DNA from: Stagonosporopsis chrysanthemi
Lineage: Eukaryota; Ascomycota; Dothideomycetes; Pleosporales; Didymellaceae
Length of the DNA stretch: 64,000 bases
Direction: 5' to 3'
Assembly: GCA_022560025.1 (NCBI GenBank)
Contig: JAFISE010000071.1
Location: 1 to 64,000, forward strand
Below are positions 23,058 through 33,983 of the stretch, piece by piece. How positions within the stretch are numbered: the first letter of the stretch is position 1; each line of letters opens with the position of its first letter. A model generated the notes under the pieces. It was given only the letters and a program-made list of their open reading frames with translations, was not told the DNA's origin and ran no database searches. Made by a program: the position numbers and the translations under genes.

Positions 23058-24184
23058 TTACATGACCTTGCCAAAGGCAGGAATGAGCGTCTGGGCCAAC
23101 CAGAACGAGAAGACGAGCTTGGGCCCGGTCATGAGTAGCTTGGGTGTCAGGCCCTTGAAGAAGGACGTGATGCCCTCGTTCTTCATCATGTTGGACACAA
23201 TCCTCATGCCGCTCTCCGGGTTCTCAAAGTTCCTGTTCTGGATGCGGGTCTTGATGACATCGAGAGGAGCCGAGACGACGAGGGAGGCCGTGGCACCGGC
23301 AATCGAGGCGACGAAGTTCTGGCCCCACGAGGCCTTGTTGTAGTCCTCCAGCTTGTAGAGGTACTCCTTGGCCGCGGCGGATCCACCGAAGAGCTGTTGT
23401 GCGTCAGTATGTGCCTGTCATGTGTCATGTTCCGTGATTGGTGTAGACATACCGCGAATGACCCGGGAGCGTTACGGGCTGCTGTCCAGCCCCAGCCACG
23501 GTACAGACCAAAGCCCTCGTCGGCGATGATCCTGCCCAGTCCACGGCCCCTGAAGGCCTCCGGGTTGGTCTGGCGCTTGATCTTGAGCACGTCGAGCGGC
23601 AGCAGGACGATCTCACCAATGCCAATCAAGGAACCCGCAGTCGCGTGCATGATGGCCTTGCCGTTACCCTTGCCGAACGTCTGGTCGAAGAAGTCGCCGT
23701 GGTTCCTGGCGAGGTAGTCGCGAGCGAAGGGCTGTCCGCCGTACTTGTACACGCGCTGGAGGATCTGGCCGTGTGTTAGTCAGACGATGCTTTGGTCGAG
23801 GCGCATCGAGCGTCGCATCGTACCTTGTAGGCAGCGGCGTATCCGAGACCGGGGAAGAGGGAGAAGAAGCGGCCGGAAACCGAGGCATTGGCAGCGTCCC
23901 TGAAGACGACCTTGTTCAAGTGCGACGCCGACTCGATCTTGCCGACGTTGCTCATGAGGCGCTTGGCTGTTGTGTCGACGGGGTGGAAGACCATGAGCTC
24001 AGCAAGCCCCGCACATCCTGTCTGTTGTCAGATCCACGCACCCAAAGGAGCCAGTGTCGTCGCGCGCACCTGCACCCAAGAATCGCGCTGTGTTGGACTC
24101 CCTCTTGAATTCCTTGGCCGAGGAGCTGGTTCCTGCGGCGACTTGCGCAACCTTTGCGACCGCTTCTGAGGGGGTGGGCGACAT
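23058..24184 (-). CDS. GGC1: Mitochondrial GTP/GDP carrier (4 exons)
   Basis: Inner-membrane carrier exchanging GTP and GDP, important for mitochondrial iron and nucleic-acid metabolism. Exons 24070-24184, 23824-24017, 23453-23764 and 23058-23393 give 318 residues. The three mitochondrial-carrier motifs are HPVDTTAKRLMSN, LPLDVLKIKRQTNPEAF and APLDVIKTRIQNRNF. Long stretches such as FPGLGYAAAYK, YKYGGQPFARDYL, RGWGWTAARNAPGSFALFGG and FFKGLTPKLLMTGPKLVFSF are characteristic of Ggc1 (formerly Yhm1) and distinguish it from other carriers. All introns are GT-AG. The N-terminal 35 residues are a hydrophilic extension (MSPTPSEAVAKVAQ) longer than in yeast. Transcribed in tandem with YPT1 but 0.6 kb away. 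Confidence 0.95.
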
Positions 24185-24488
24185 TGTGGCGGCGGAAGAG
24201 AGACGGTGCAATGAAAACGGCCTCGGAAGCAGAACAAGAGACACAGCAAACGGGTATCGATGTGCGGGAATTGGTCGACGCCGTGGCAGACAGCGTTGAG
24301 CACAAAAATCCGCGAGCCCGTCCCGATAGCACGGTTCCCGCCCGAGCTCGGAGCGAATCCACCGCGACGTGGGCTGCGCGCTAGCCGTCTTGTGGAGATG
24401 ACGGCTTCGCTGAGACTGACTGCGACATACACAGTATACGTCAGGACAAGAATGCGCCACTGGTTCCGCGGAAAGAATTCACATGGAT

Positions 24489-24530
24489 TCATGTCTACAT
24501 CTACATGTACATCTACATCTACACGTATTG
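24489..24530. repeat. CTACAT hexamer repeat
   Basis: Several imperfect tandem copies of CTACAT/GTACAT just beyond the stop codon of the epimerase gene, probably in its 3' untranslated region. Confidence 0.7.
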
Positions 24531-24542
24531 CTAGGTCTCTGA

Positions 24543-25544
24543 CTACGACTCGGGGTTGTAGTACTTCTTCCAGTTGTGCTCCTCCTTGAACCCCAACACA
24601 TCGCGAATCTTCTTGTTGCTCAGCGGCGCCTCCCACTCCTCCAGCTCCCGCGTGATGGGCGTGTTCGGACACCACTGCTCGAGGAACTGCTTCGTCGGGA
24701 ACGTCGCCGTAATGGTGTCGTTGGTGGCATTGAACACCTGGAACCCAAGCCCGTCCGTCTGCACACCCAGGTGGCAGATCTGACCCAGGTCTCTCGCGTC
24801 AATGTAGCTCCACGCGTTCCGCTTGCGCACCTGCGGCTGGTTGATGTACGCGGGGAAGTCGCGCTCGTACTCGTGCGGCTCGATGACGTTGCCAATGCGC
24901 AGAGCGTAGATGTCTGCGTCGAATCTGCGCGCCAGGCCTCGTGCGACGCGCTCGCCGCAGAGCTTCGAGATGGCGTACGAGTCCATGGGGTTCAGGTCCA
25001 TGTCTTCGGTCAGGGGGAAGCATTGGTAGTCAATGTCGCCCTGGCCGAAGCAGACTTCGTACGTCGTCTCGCTGCTGGCGATGATGATCTTTCGCACGCC
25101 CAGCTTGCAGGCGGCCTCGATGACATTGTACGTCGATGTCACGTTGGCTGCATAGCATTCGTCGTCCGGGACCAGCATGTTCCTGGCATACGCAGCAAAG
25201 TGAATGACTGCGTCTGGCGGACTAGGGACGCTCTTCTCCTCGTAGCCCTCGAAGTTGAAGTGGGTCGTCAGAGCATTGAAGACTTGTCCGCTTTTGGTCA
25301 GGTCGGTCTTCAGAGTGAAGACTCCAGCACTTGGATCCGGGAAGTCGATCAGGTCAAGGTTCAGGACCTTGTGGCCCTTGGACAGCAGGTAAGGAATGAC
25401 ATGGCGGCCAGCCTTGCCTGAGCCGCCAGTGAAGACAATTCGCTTTCCAGAAGACATGCTTTGAAAGGCTCGGGTGCAGGGCGAGATGGAGCGAGCAAAA
25501 GAGGTTGCAGTAGGCAAGACTCGACGAGACAATTGATGAAGCAT
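24543..25544 (-). CDS. NAD-dependent epimerase/dehydratase (extended SDR), uronate dehydrogenase-like
   Basis: Oxidoreductase or epimerase with a Rossmann fold; the substrate is probably a sugar nucleotide or sugar acid, but this is inference. Intronless. The N-terminal cofactor site is VFTGGSGKAGRHVIPYL (GxxGxxG); VIHFAAYA and IIIASSETTYEV follow. The catalytic YxxxK is DSYAISKLCGE, with the upstream Ser in SSETTYE. ALRIGNVIEPHEYERDFPAY is typical of this fungal group. Two starts are plausible: 25544 gives 333 residues with an Arg/Ser-rich leader, MLHQLSRRVLPTATSFARS, resembling a mitochondrial presequence; 25457 gives 304 residues starting MSSGKRIVFTGG, the conventional start. The frame remains open further upstream to 25706. 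Confidence 0.85.
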   Translation of the reverse strand: MLHQLSRRVLPTATSFARSISPCTRAFQSMSSGKRIVFTGGSGKAGRHVIPYLLSKGHKVLNLDLIDFPDPSAGVFTLKTDLTKSGQVFNALTTHFNFEGYEEKSVPSPPDAVIHFAAYARNMLVPDDECYAANVTSTYNVIEAACKLGVRKIIIASSETTYEVCFGQGDIDYQCFPLTEDMDLNPMDSYAISKLCGERVARGLARRFDADIYALRIGNVIEPHEYERDFPAYINQPQVRKRNAWSYIDARDLGQICHLGVQTDGLGFQVFNATNDTITATFPTKQFLEQWCPNTPITRELEEWEAPLSNKKIRDVLGFKEEHNWKKYYNPES

Positions 25545-25787
25545 ACCAACTTGAATTCTAACTGCGGACCGTTCTTTATATCTACCGGCTTTGCAAGCCT
25601 TGCGGGGTGTCTGCGTTGCACTGCAATGGACGGTTTTCCGCGGTACGTCACCATCGGCAGCTCGACCGACCCATGCTCGAATGTTCGTCTCCGCGCCGGC
25701 GACCATGGTACTAGACTAACACGGCTTGCACGCACTACCCACAGCCCAACCCCGTCCACCTATGGTTGATCACTGCTATCCGGACAG

Positions 25788-26702
25788 ATGACCACCGGTC
25801 TGATGCGGAGATTCTCAAGCTCTGCCCGCACCCAGCTCCCGCGATCCACAAGCACCTCTCTCGCCGCGCCCCGGCTGCTGGGGCTGAAGCAGTACCAGCG
25901 CAACCTCACCGACGTGCGCCCGCGCCAGGCCTCGGTGGCGCGCAGCTGGTTCACGAGCACGTCGCCATGCGCGGCTCCGGAGCTCGATGAGCGCGAGCAG
26001 AAGCGCCTCAACGAGCGCAACCTGAAGCTGGGCACCAGTACGCCCCCGACCTCACTCCACGCCCGCAATTGCTAACCCGCCGCAGCCATCCGCATCCTCC
26101 ACGAGAGCCTCCCCAACCTCCTCAACTCCCCGCTCCCCTCCGACATCCTCTCCCCGCAAATCAGCCTCCACCTGTTCCCGTCCACGCACCCCCACCTCCC
26201 CACCGTGAGCGGCAAACTCGCATACACAGCCGCGCTCTGGACGGCGCCCGTAGCCTGGGGCCGCGTGCCCGTCATCGGCAACGTGAAGCTGAAGATCCTG
26301 TCCGAGCGCATGGTCAAGCAGGGCTGCGCGCCCTCGGTGCCCGCGCACCTGCGCAGCGAGAAACTCGTCGTCAAGTGGCAGACGTGCGGCAAGTCGGACG
26401 CGCAGGACAGCCGCCACGTCAGCGAGACGTTTGAGCGCGTGTCGAACATTGTGCGTGGGGCGCGCGGCGAGGACGAAGAGTTTACGGGCTTGTTTGTGTT
26501 TGAGTTTGATGAGGAGGGGAGGGTCGTTAGCCACACCATTGAGCATACCGAGGAGGGAAGGCACTGGGAGAAGACGAATCGCTTTGTGAGTGTGACGGAT
26601 TGGTTGCTGGGGAGGGCGTGGGGGCGCAGAGAGGAGACGCCGAGTCTGGCGTATGTGAGGTGTGAGAGGGGGAAGAGTGCGAGGCATCGTGGGGCAAGGT
26701 GA
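25788..26702 (+). CDS. Conserved mitochondrial-type protein, possibly DUF2358/NTF2-like (2 exons)
   Basis: Exons 25788-26037 and 26086-26702 give 288 residues. The intron (GTACGC, CGCAG) joins LKLG-T to IRILHESLPNLL. The N-terminus MTTGLMRRFSSSARTQLPRS is rich in Arg/Ser with no acidic residues, like a mitochondrial presequence. The folded part starts at the intron: PNLLNSPLPSDILSPQISLH, LAYTAALWTAPVAWGRVPVI, VVKWQTCGKSD and FTGLFVFEFDEEGRVVSHTI. This strand-rich pattern resembles NTF2-like DUF2358 proteins; I am not certain of the family. It is divergently arranged with the epimerase gene, sharing about 240-330 bases of promoter. The function is unknown. Confidence 0.8.
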
Positions 26703-27747
26703 GGTCGCGCGGGTGCTGGGGAGCGTGGAGGATGAGTGTTTGGATATATATACCCCACTCTTGTTTGAGCGTTGGCCTGGTTTCTCTCTCTCCCTGTCTA
26801 ACTACCTTGTATACTTCTGGCGACTGCAGCGGTTGGGTTGGCCTTGCTCCTCACTGTACAAAACTTGTAGCACGACGAAATGAGCCTCTAATGTCCATGT
26901 CGATGTTTTGTGCCATGATAAATGTCGTTCATCAGTTCGATGACCAGACGATGCAGAGCTCTCACGATCACACTTGGAAGGACTCGACACGGTTCCCGGG
27001 AGATCTCAATGCAGCAGAGCAGGACAGGTCTACAAGCTAGAACCGCCGCGAACCGAGACCGTTCAACCTGCCTCGAGACGATCAATCATTGACTGGATGG
27101 ACTCTTTTACCGTGGGACCGCATGCAAAGAAGTGAGACAGACGGTACGACAGAGGAGTAGAGTCCAAGACTCGAATCCACGTGAGATGGCGAGAAGAGCA
27201 CATGCAGCCCAGCCCCCTCGACAACATGTGGGTCCCCCTCGTTGGCACAGTCTCGAAAACACGCAACCCTCCCAGAACGCCTGGGGAAGCAGTTAGCGCG
27301 ACGTCGACCAGGTAACACGACTGAAAGCGGCCAGCTGCTTGGGTTCAACGGATGACAGCTGCAGTGTAAGTGATCATCGAGCCACGAGCGCACGGAGCCA
27401 ATCGCGGACAACCACACCATCGACGCACGCCTGCCATTAGCTCCCGCGCAGTGACGACGAGCTCCTGGCTGGTGCTGTGCTGTCTCTGCAACAACACCTA
27501 CCCCCCCCCCCCCCCCCACTCCCCCCCCCCCCCCCCCCTTCCCCCCTCTCCACCCACGGCACTGTCCCATCCGTGCAGTTATTCGTCTGAGCTGTGCCGT
27601 GCAGTTGCCGCCAGCCTCCCCCATTTCGGGTGCTAGCTCTCCCCGCGACCGCGCCCCATACACATAGCTTCAGCCTCATCCAGGCGCCCGCCCGCCCGCT
27701 CCCCATCCACGAACTCCCCCGTCTGACAGCATCCACCCCGTGCAGCC
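26703..27747. other. Intergenic region with poly-C tract, EDE1 promoter
   Basis: No gene is supported; overlapping frames on both strands are shadow-like. A pyrimidine-rich stretch with two long C runs lies 200-250 bases upstream of the EDE1 start. Confidence 0.5.
27501..27538. repeat. Double poly-C run
   Basis: Seventeen C, then ACT, then eighteen C, followed by more pyrimidine-rich sequence. Length is likely unstable. Confidence 0.9.
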
Positions 27748-30700
27748 ATGGCGGATCTCTCAGGCAGCGCCGAGCTGAGTAGGTTCCGCGAGACGCGCCC
27801 CGCCGCGACGCCGACAGCTGACAGTGCGCAGACCAGCCCATCCTCAACCTGACGCCCGAGGAGAAGCGTGTGTTCCAGCACCTGTTCCAGCAGGCCGACA
27901 CAGAGAAGCTCGGCGTCATAACGGGCGAGATCGCCGTCAAGTTCTTCGAGCGCACCAAGCTGGCCCCGGCCGTCCTGGGCGAGATATGGCAGATTGCAGA
28001 CACGGAGAACCGCGGCCTGCTGACCATGGCCGGCTTCTGCCAGGTCCTGCGCCTGATCGGGCACTACCAGGCCGGCCGCGACCCGTCGCCCGAGCTGGCA
28101 TTCAGGCGTATGTGTGGCTACCACGCCAGGAGGTGCGAATGCTAACGCACACGCAGCGGCCCCTCTGCCCAAGTTCGAGGGCCTCAATGTCCCCGCTGCA
28201 TCGCCCGCAGTACCGCAGGGCTTCTCTCCACAAAACACCGGACCTCTACAACCCCAGATTAGCGGTCAGGGGCCGATCCGCGTGCCTCCGCTCACTCCCG
28301 CCAAAGCATCCGAGTATGCTGGCCTCTTCGAGAAGTCGGGTGCCGTCAACGGCGTGCTGGGCGGTAGGTAGCTCCACGACTTGGGTGACTGGCAACTGAC
28401 CATCTGCTAGGCGAGAACGCAAAGGACATCTTCGAGAAAGCGAGACTGCCCAACGAAGTCCTCGGCCGCATCTGGAATCTCTCAGATACGGAGCAGCGCG
28501 GCGCTCTCAACGTCACCGAATTCATCATCGCAATGCACCTGCTCGCTTCCTACCGCACAGGAAACTTGAAGGCACTGCCCAACACCCTGCCCCCAGGCTT
28601 GTATGAAGCTGCGTCGCGCAGAGGGGGCGGTCTCCCTCCTCCTCCGAGTCGTCCGGACCAGGCCTCTATTCCGCGCCAGTTCAGCGGCCAACAGAACGTC
28701 CCGCGCACAGCGAGCCCGCTCAGACAGCCCCCATTCGGCCCACCACCGCCAGTGCAGCAACCAAGCAATGATTGGGTTATTGGTGCACAGGAGAAGGCCT
28801 CTTATGACAACCTCTTCAAGGGGGTGGACACACTGGGTCGCGGCTTCATCACAGGAGAGCAGGCGGTACGCTTCTTCAGCGATTCTGGGCTGCCAGAGGA
28901 TATCCTCGCAGGCATCTGGGATCTTGCCGACATCAACTCCGAGGGGCAGCTGTCCAGGGACGAGTTTGCTGTCGCAATGTACCTCATTCGGCAGCAGCGA
29001 AAGGGCGATCCGTTGCCGCAGACTTTGCCTTCGAACCTGATTCCCCCAAGTCTGCGAACACGCGCAAACCAGCAAGCTCCTGCTGTTGCGCCTCTTCCAC
29101 CACCGTCCAAGTCAGCCACAGAGGATCTGTTCGGCTTGGATGCCTTCTCTTCTCCCGAGCCTGCCTCGCCACAACGCGCTATGGAGACCGGTGGCGCTGC
29201 TGCTTTTGGCAAGCCATTCGATAGTGATCCATTCGGGAGCAAGGCCGCGTCCCCAGTGTCCCCAGGGCCATTCCAACCGCAGCCGCGCAACCCTGCGTCG
29301 ACCTTCAAGCCTTTCTTGCCTACCTCCTCATTCGGCCAGACACTCACGTCTCAGTCAACCGGCCAGTCTGGAACCTCGCAACGGAACCAGCCGTCAGTCA
29401 TGGACGACCTGCTGGGCGAGAGCGATCCTGAGATTAACAAGAAGCTGACTCAGGACTCTACCGAGTTGGCCAACATGTCGAACCAAATGACCACTCTGAG
29501 GAACCAGATGCAGGAGGTGCAGAACAAAAAGGAAGCCACTCAGAGCGACCTAAACAGCGTAACCAACCAGCGCCGGGAGCTCGAAGTCCGTCTGACCCAG
29601 TTCAAGACTACATACGAGCAGGAGGTCAAGGCTGTCAAAGCTCTCGAGGATCGCCTTGCGGCTTCGCGCAACGAGACGCGCAAGCTTCAATCCGACATTG
29701 CTATGCTTGAGGGAACTTACCAGGACCTCCAGACCCAGCATCGCCAGGTTGGAGGCGCACTCGAGGCCGATCAACGCGAGAACGCCAACCTCAAGGAGCG
29801 CATTCGCCAACTCAACGCTGAGATTGCGCAGCTCCGTCCACAGCTCGAGAAGATGAGGACAGACGCACGACAGCAGAAGGGAATGGTTTCGATCAACAAG
29901 AAGCAGCTGGCCACCAATGAGGGCGAGCGCGACAAGCTCAAGAACGAGGCCAACGAACTTGGCAGAGCTGCTGACGAGGCTACACGCAGCCCGCAGCAGC
30001 ATTCGACACCTGCGGTTGCCAGCCCTGCCGCATCTGTCACCAGCCAGTCGACCAACCCCTTCTTCCGCAAGTCGCCTGCCCCAGCCTCAGAGAAAACCAT
30101 GTCTCCCTCTGGCTTCGCCCAGGGACCGCATAAGGACTTTGATAGTGTCTTCGGCTCTTTCGCGCCCCCGCAGAACACACCACCACCTGTCTCTTTCCGT
30201 TCTGACAGCCAGAGCAACGTGCCCAACTTCTCTGCGCCATCTGGCCAGTCTGTTCGCTCGTCTGATGGCCCTGACGTTCCCACGCCGTCCACCTCGCCAC
30301 CTCTCTCATCTTACCAAGAGTCACCTCGCGGTGTAGAACCACCAGCTGCTCCCGAGTCCCGCCAATTCACCTCCTCGTTCCTGCCTCTTAGGCAGGACGT
30401 TCCCCGATCGGACTCGTTCAGTTCGTCTGTCAAGGTCTCAGCGCCTGCTAGCAGATACGGTGGTCCCGGCGTACCTGGGCAGGAAACACCTACTGTGTCG
30501 AAAGCCTCGCCCGCTGGGACACCTGTCCCCGAGAAGGCGACACTGGAGCGCAGCGAGACGAACCGCACAGAGACTGAGAGGTTCACTCTGGCCCAGCCGT
30601 TTTCTTTCGATCGCAACTTCTCTACAGCATCGCCTGTCGCCAGCGTGACGAGCGACACCCAGCGATCCACCCGTGCTGAGCCGCAACGCCAGGACACTTT

Positions 30701-32229
30701 CTCTAGCTTCGGCGGTGCTTCCGCTGGACTGCAGGATATCCCTGGCGCTTTCCCGCGCGAGAACGCCACACCTCTCCAGGCAAACCCTACTGGAGATAGC
30801 AGCTTCAGCAACCAGAGCAGAAATGCCAACCGTGCGGATCCTTTTGGTAGCACTACGAGCGAGACCTCTCGTACCGGTGGCAAGGTCGACTTCGACTCTG
30901 CCTTTGCTGGATTTGGATCCAGCCGCCCCTCTGGCTCCGCTGCTAACGGCTCGACGGACAATTCAAGCAAGTTCAACAAGGAGTTCCCGCCTATTGAGGA
31001 TCTCACTCACGATGATGAGAGCGACAGCGACAACGAGCGAGGATTTGACGACAACTTCACTGCGACCTCTCCTGAGCAAAAGCGCAGCAGCATCGGCCAA
31101 CAGGGATCACAGCAGCAGACACAGCAGCAGCGCCCGGGTACTGCATCGACAGATGAGCTGTACAGGTCGCCGCCGCCCCCAACTACTCGCCTTGACTCGA
31201 ACCTCGGCGGTCTGCCCTCTGCAGATGCGCAGAAGTCGCCTCCAGCTTACGAGTCGACAGTCAGCCAGCGCAGTGGATCGAATCAGTTCCCTCCCGAATT
31301 CGGCGGTCTGCTGCCTTCGCGCGACGTTCCCAACTCGCCCACTACTTCGCAGTCGCCCGAGAAGTCCTTTAGCCCCGCTGGAGGTCACGGCGCAGCACTG
31401 TTTGGTGGTCCCTCCTCGAAGCCGACAACGACCTCGCCTCCCCCGAATGATACGCCGTCATCGACTGTCCCGTCGGATGCTTACCACTCCGCTGTGTCGC
31501 ATGGTACCGGCGACAACGCAGGCACCTCGCAGACTACAAACCAGCCTCAGCTTCAGAGGTCTGCCTTCAACGACGACTTCGATGCTGGCTTCGATGACTT
31601 GACCGATGCCAAGGAGGATGACAAGACTGACGACGACTTCATGTTCTCGTCGCACCAGCGTGACGAGCTCGATGAGTTCAACCCGGTCTTCGACTCGCCT
31701 GCGGCATCAAAGTCTAATACAATGGCATCGCAACAGACACCCACCGGCAAACAACGTGGTGATGATAGCTTCGGTGACTTTGAGCACATGTCGCACAGCT
31801 TCGGACAGCCCCAGGCACCCCAGCCCTCTTCTTCAACCCAGGACTGGGACGCCATTTTCTCCAACCTGGAGTCTTCGCAGCACGACAAGCCGGGACACTC
31901 GCAGCAAGCATCCACCGACTTCAGCAAGTCCATCTTCGACAGCCTTGACAACGAGAATGCTGCTGCGTCGTCCTCTAAGCAGGGACAGCAGCTGTCTCCC
32001 AACTCGCCTCAGATGCCCCAGCTGGGCCGAGCAATCAGCACCGGCACAGAGCACGACGACCCTATCCTGAAGAAACTGACTGGGATGGGCTACGGCCGTG
32101 ACGCGGCTTTGGATGCGTTGGAGAAGTTTGACTATGACATCAACAAGGTAGGCAATGGAGTGATGCATGAGGAGCATCTTGGCTGATCTTGGACAGGCTA
32201 CGGACTACTTGGTGTCTGGGCAGCAGTAA
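27748..32229 (+). CDS. EDE1: EH-domain endocytic scaffold Ede1 / Eps15-like (5 exons)
   Basis: Early clathrin-mediated endocytosis scaffold at the plasma membrane. Exons 27748-27778, 27832-28107, 28157-28363, 28411-32147 and 32197-32229 give 1427 residues. Three EH domains lie near residues 15-100 (FQHLFQQADTEKLGVITGEI), 146-235 (IWNLSDTEQRGALNVTEF) and 298-390 (GIWDLADINSEGQLSRDEFA), each with an EF-hand-like loop that binds NPF motifs. A coiled coil spans about 500-695 (heptads around LANMSNQMTTLRNQMQEV). A long Ser/Pro/Gln-rich disordered region with DPF-type motifs follows. A C-terminal UBA (LKKLTGMGYGRDAALDALEK) is completed only by the last exon, ATDYLVSGQQ. All introns are GT-AG. Confidence 0.94.
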
Positions 32230-32760
32230 TGGCCCACCTCACACTCGATACGGAACGTAATTCAGCACGAAGCAAAGTTTCCTTTTACTGTTTTGTTGTA
32301 TGAGTACAATCTTTCAGCATGGCTTGCCATACCCTTGAGCGTTGATCTTCTGGACGGTCGTTCTCGCGTTGTGGCATGCATTTGTGGCAATTCGCCTGTC
32401 AGTGGACTCGAGCTTTCCTTGCATATATTCGCAGTAATCAATACTTTTTTTTCCTTTGTTCAAGATCAGTTGCACGCCGCTCTCCTCGTACGTGCGTGCT
32501 GCGCCTTGATGTGGCGTTCGAACGTTCCAAGGCAGGTGTTCGCAGCTCCACGTGCCGTGTGCCCCGCCACTGTGTGGGGGTGGATGATGTCGGAACGATG
32601 ACGCGCATTCAAGCCACGCTCTGCCTGCATAAGCTTGGAGCTCGCCCTCACTGCCATTGTTCCACTACATTCAGCTCAAGGCTTCTGTGTCCCATTTTAC
32701 ATACACAAATTAGAGCGTATTACCTCCATCAAGTTTGCATACCATCGTCTCAAAATCAAC
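32230..32760. other. Intergenic, EDE1 3' region and WW-gene promoter
   Basis: No gene is supported. Open frames entering the WW gene from upstream are the reading-through of its leader. Confidence 0.5.
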
Positions 32761-33704
32761 ATGGCAGACTTCGCGCCTCCACCAGTAAGTCGCGCATGCA
32801 TATCCGGCAATGCAGCCATAGCTTACAGGTCATGCAGGGCCCACCTCCTCCCAAGGTACCGGAGGGCTGGAAGGCCGTGTGGAACGACCAGTACCACGAA
32901 TGGTTCTTCGTCAACATCTACACCAAGCAATCGACATGGGAGAAGCCCACCGAGCCCGTCTACCCGCCGGGCGAGGCACCACTATCTGGGGCACCACCCG
33001 GCGCACCCCCATCCTACGGCGGCGCCGCAGTTTCGCATCCCACCGGCACGAGCGAGAAGTCGAACTTCAGCAGCAACAACCCCTACAACAGCCAACAACC
33101 AGGCATCAGCGAGGACGAGAAGCTTGCGCGCAGGCTGCAGGAGGAAGAGCAGGCGCGCTCAGGCGGCGCACACAACGACTACTACTCCCAGCACTCCCAG
33201 GGCGGCTACGGCGCAAGCGGCCCCAGCGTCGTCGGCGCACCGCATTCAGGCGGCTACCCGGCGCCCGGAGGCTACTCGCACGAACAGCAACAACAATCCT
33301 ACCAGGCCCCGTCAACGCCGTACCAACAACACGAAGACCAGAGCCGCGGCAAGAGCAAAGGCGGCATCCTTGGGAAACTGCTCAGCAAGGCCAGCTCAAA
33401 GGGCGCGTCGCATCACCCGCCGCAGCAGCACTACGGTCAGTCGGGCTATGGAGGCGGCTATGGCGCGCAGGGCATGTATCATCAGCAGCGCCCTGGGTAC
33501 GGGATGCCGCCTGGTCGCCGTCCGGGAGGTGGGGGCATGGGTGCGGGCGGTCTTGCCATGGGCGCTGGAGCGGGTCTGCTCGGTGGTGCGATGCTGGGGT
33601 CCGCCATGGCTGATGACGGGGATACGTATGTGGAGAACAACTATGGCGATGATGATGGCGGAGGTGATTTCGACGGCGGCGGTGATTTTGATGGCGGCGA
33701 GTAA
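32761..33704 (+). CDS. WW-domain protein with Gly/Gln-rich tail (2 exons)
   Basis: Small adaptor-type protein of 296 residues; exons 32761-32784 and 32838-33704. The WW domain is at residues 15-50: VPEGWKAVWNDQYHEWFFVN then STWEKPTEPVYPP, with both signature Trp and the binding Tyr/Phe platform replaced by EWFF. It should bind Pro-rich ligands. After a basic-acidic helix (EDEKLARRLQEEEQAR) the chain is low-complexity Tyr/Gln/Gly. It then has LGKLLSKASSKG, a glycine-rich hydrophobic segment (AGGLAMGAGAGLLGGAMLG) and an acidic Asp/Gly tail. Such Gly-zipper-like ends are seen in small fungal WW proteins of unknown role. Two possible 3' splice sites nine bases apart would add or omit VMQ. Confidence 0.85.
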
Positions 33705-33983
33705 TTTCGACGGCCCGCGACTTCTATCTACCCTCTGTACTCGTCCCTTTTTTCCCCCGGGGGGCTACAATGTATCGAGGTGTGCGTATCAGCTGGCTTG
33801 GTAATGTCCATCTCAATCCACATCTTTCTTTTCGGCCGCCTTGTGCATGCCGCCACCTATGACGTATTGGCGGGCTGATGCTCCACCACAACTTCTCTTC
33901 AACACCATGTTGCGCCACAATCACCATCCCAATTTCAACACCACAAGTTCATGCTAAGAACCGCCTCCCGACTGTCGAAAATC

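Noticed and set aside
25760..26758. Minus-strand frames of 211 and 228 residues opposite the mitochondrial-type gene
   Set aside because: They are antisense shadows of GC-rich exons; the plus strand has a coherent spliced protein.
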